This document shows, piece after piece, positions 62,694-64,000 of a stretch of DNA of 64,000 nt. Every line of letters begins with the position of its first letter. Position 1 is the first letter of the stretch. The translations under genes were made by a program, and so were the position numbers. The DNA lies in the NCBI GenBank assembly GCA_951813515.1, contig OX638346.1, forward strand, positions 496,001-560,000. Reading direction: 5' to 3'. The DNA comes from an uncultured Pseudomonadales bacterium. Lineage in GTDB: Bacteria > Pseudomonadota > Gammaproteobacteria > Pseudomonadales > Azotimanducaceae. The notes beneath the pieces were generated by a model. It had not been told where the DNA came from. It saw only the letters and a list, made by a program, of their open reading frames with translations, and searched no databases.

Positions 62694-63425
62694 CTACGCT
62701 TCTTCAATCGCGATCGCCCGCACCCACGTCCCTTCCATGCGCTCGACGTTGAGCGGCAGGCTCATGAAAAAGCAACGATCCTGCTTGAGGGTCTCGATAT
62801 TGACCAGCGGATACACGATGGGGATGTTGTTCCCGGTCATCGCCCGGTGCGTGGGGCAGTTGTCGGGTTCGGGATCGAGGGACCTGGTTTCCCAGCGGAT
62901 CCCGGGCACCCCCACGCAGAGCGCCTTGATCTTCTTCTCCTCCGCGAGCCAATAGGCGGTATCCCCCTCAATCCAGGGTGTGTCGTCGTCCCTATTGGTG
63001 CTGCCCATGATCAGGATATCGCCTTCCCTCACGTTGGACAGGTGCTCCGGCAGGATCGGTTCCCCTTTCAGATGGTCAAGCTGGCAGACACAGGCTTCGC
63101 CGTAGTAGGCGTCCACCGGCATCTCCCAGATGCCTTTCATTCCGTCCGGCAACTCCGTCCAGTTGTCGTTGTGCCCGATGCCCAGTTGCACGTGCGAACC
63201 CATGTGACCGCTGACGCCGCCACCGGGCCAGGCCGCGACGGTGCCCACGTTGCACGCCACCAGGTGCTCGATGGTGCCGTCCTTTTCGTTGTAGGTCTCC
63301 TCGACGATCCAGGGCATGTTGTAGACGTCTCGCCTGCCTTCCTCGACGGTCTGGTCCATGCGGGTCACCCGCGAGACCAGCTCCCAACTCAAGTCGACGA
63401 TTCGGTGTCCTTCAAGGCTGATCAT
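62694..63425 (-). CDS. cyclase family protein (kynurenine formamidase-like fold)
   Basis: This 243-residue protein belongs to the cyclase/kynurenine formamidase superfamily of metal hydrolases. It shows IVDLSWEL near the N terminus, the metal-site variant SGHMGSHVQLGIGHND (the family usually reads HxGTHxDxPxH) and GDILIMGS, VGVPGIRWE toward the C terminus. The start overlaps the stop of the next upstream gene by four bases (ATGA at 63,422-63,425). The aspartate of the common HxGTHxD motif is replaced, so activity or substrate may differ. Confidence 0.85.
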   Translation of the reverse strand: MISLEGHRIVDLSWELVSRVTRMDQTVEEGRRDVYNMPWIVEETYNEKDGTIEHLVACNVGTVAAWPGGGVSGHMGSHVQLGIGHNDNWTELPDGMKGIWEMPVDAYYGEACVCQLDHLKGEPILPEHLSNVREGDILIMGSTNRDDDTPWIEGDTAYWLAEEKKIKALCVGVPGIRWETRSLDPEPDNCPTHRAMTGNNIPIVYPLVNIETLKQDRCFFMSLPLNVERMEGTWVRAIAIEEA

Positions 63426-64000
63426 GATTCTTCCCCTTCCTCTTCCAGGGCGATGGCCCTGATGAAACTGGCTTCCGACTTCACGAACCGCAGCGGCAAG
63501 CCGACGTAATACACCCGGTCTTTGGTCAACCTGTCGATGTTGACCAGCGGATGCGCTATGGGGACGTTGGCGCCCAGCAGCAGGCGCCGGATGGGCGAGT
63601 TGTCGGGCGCAGGCAACTTCAGGTCGTATTGCCACTCGATGCCCGGCACGCCGATGCCGATCATCTTGATCCTGCGATCGTGGATCAGCCATTCGCAGGT
63701 GGCCGTGGACAGCCACGGCTGCTCGAGGCCGGTAAAGGGGCTCGTCATCAGGACGATGTCCCCGACCTCGACGTTGGAGAGATGTTCCGGTTTGATTTCC
63801 TGGCCGCGCACGTCCCCTTCCCGGCTCCTGACTCTCCATCCCTCACCAAGGGGATATTCACTCGGGTCTGTGATGGCGCGCGGCTCGAGATCCTTGAGAT
63901 TGCAGACCGCCGCCTCACCCATAAAGGTCGTGAGCGGCATTTCCCATATCCCCTTCATGCCGTCGGGCACGCCCGTCCAATGGCTGATATGGCCCTTGCC
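63422..64000 (-). CDS. cyclase family protein, paralogue, cut by the window edge
   Basis: The visible 192 residues are a paralogue of the next gene: PDGMKGIWEMPLTTFMGEAAVCNL against PDGMKGIWEMPVDAYYGEACVCQL (both shown in part), the shared HLSNVEVGDIVLM, GIGVPGIEW and AHPLVNIDRLTKDR. The N-terminal part with the metal site lies beyond the window. Tandem, overlapping paralogues suggest the two proteins work together or form a hetero-oligomer. Confidence 0.85.
   Translation of the reverse strand, partial: GKGHISHWTGVPDGMKGIWEMPLTTFMGEAAVCNLKDLEPRAITDPSEYPLGEGWRVRSREGDVRGQEIKPEHLSNVEVGDIVLMTSPFTGLEQPWLSTATCEWLIHDRRIKMIGIGVPGIEWQYDLKLPAPDNSPIRRLLLGANVPIAHPLVNIDRLTKDRVYYVGLPLRFVKSEASFIRAIALEEEGEES

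Overview
The window is GC-rich chromosomal DNA of a proteobacterium, most probably a gammaproteobacterium. The evidence is the pair gshB-tonB, the coq7 ubiquinone gene, the purH-purD pair, the aroQ/prmA/DUF3426 neighbourhood and a phd-doc and a hipBA toxin-antitoxin pair. No species can be named from sequence alone. There is no rRNA, insertion sequence, prophage or CRISPR array; one tRNA-Val(CAC) is present.

Layout. 0.1-8 kb is housekeeping: an alpha/beta hydrolase overlapping pgk, an array of 111-bp palindromic repeats, a DUF4143 ATPase, then metK, metF, gshB and tonB. 8-12.5 kb holds tRNA-Val, an aquaporin, the molybdate importer modABC and a TauD dioxygenase. 12.5-14.6 kb holds a probable delta-class carbonic anhydrase, a PhyH dioxygenase and an orphan ribbon-helix-helix antitoxin.

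14.7-34 kb is the most unusual region. A Sec-exported Rhs/YD-repeat protein of about 3,455 residues (23.6-34 kb, minus strand) carries tandem Ig-like, FN3-like and cadherin-like domains, an SpvB-like domain, YD repeats, the Rhs core and a C-terminal toxin that resembles an ADP-ribosyltransferase. A small gene, probably its immunity gene, overlaps its stop codon. Downstream lies a graveyard of displaced cassettes: a second Rhs C-terminal half with a different, nuclease-like tip and its own small partner gene; a frameshifted lipase-like tip; an ankyrin lipoprotein and a remnant of a second one; two unknown secreted proteins; and two more Rhs fragments. Long stretches of these fragments are almost identical to the main gene, which would let recombination swap toxin tips.

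34-46 kb returns to ordinary genes: polB, an SDR, a DUF72 protein, OsmC plus VOC proteins, coq7, a large TonB-dependent receptor and a cyclic-nucleotide-binding-like protein with a degenerate rhodanese tail. 46-55 kb carries purD, purH, phd-doc, a NatAB-like ABC exporter coupled to a secreted alpha/beta hydrolase, a zinc-ribbon DUF3426 protein, prmA and aroQ. 55-64 kb carries a Nudix hydrolase coupled to vsr, a 44-bp tandem repeat array, cobT and cobS without cobN nearby, an isovaleryl-CoA dehydrogenase, hipBA with an AT-rich operator region, and two tandem cyclase-family genes, the last running off the window.

How the parts relate: many genes are packed with 1-11 base overlaps and are probably translationally coupled (hydrolase/pgk, gshB/tonB, modABC, OsmC/VOC, ABC/hydrolase, Nudix/vsr, phd/doc, hipBA, rhs/immunity, the cyclases). 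A palindromic repeat family occurs at 2.3 kb (tandem) and 59.3 kb (single), and one of its arms coincides with the ribosome-binding site and start codon of the carbonic anhydrase gene at 13.4 kb.
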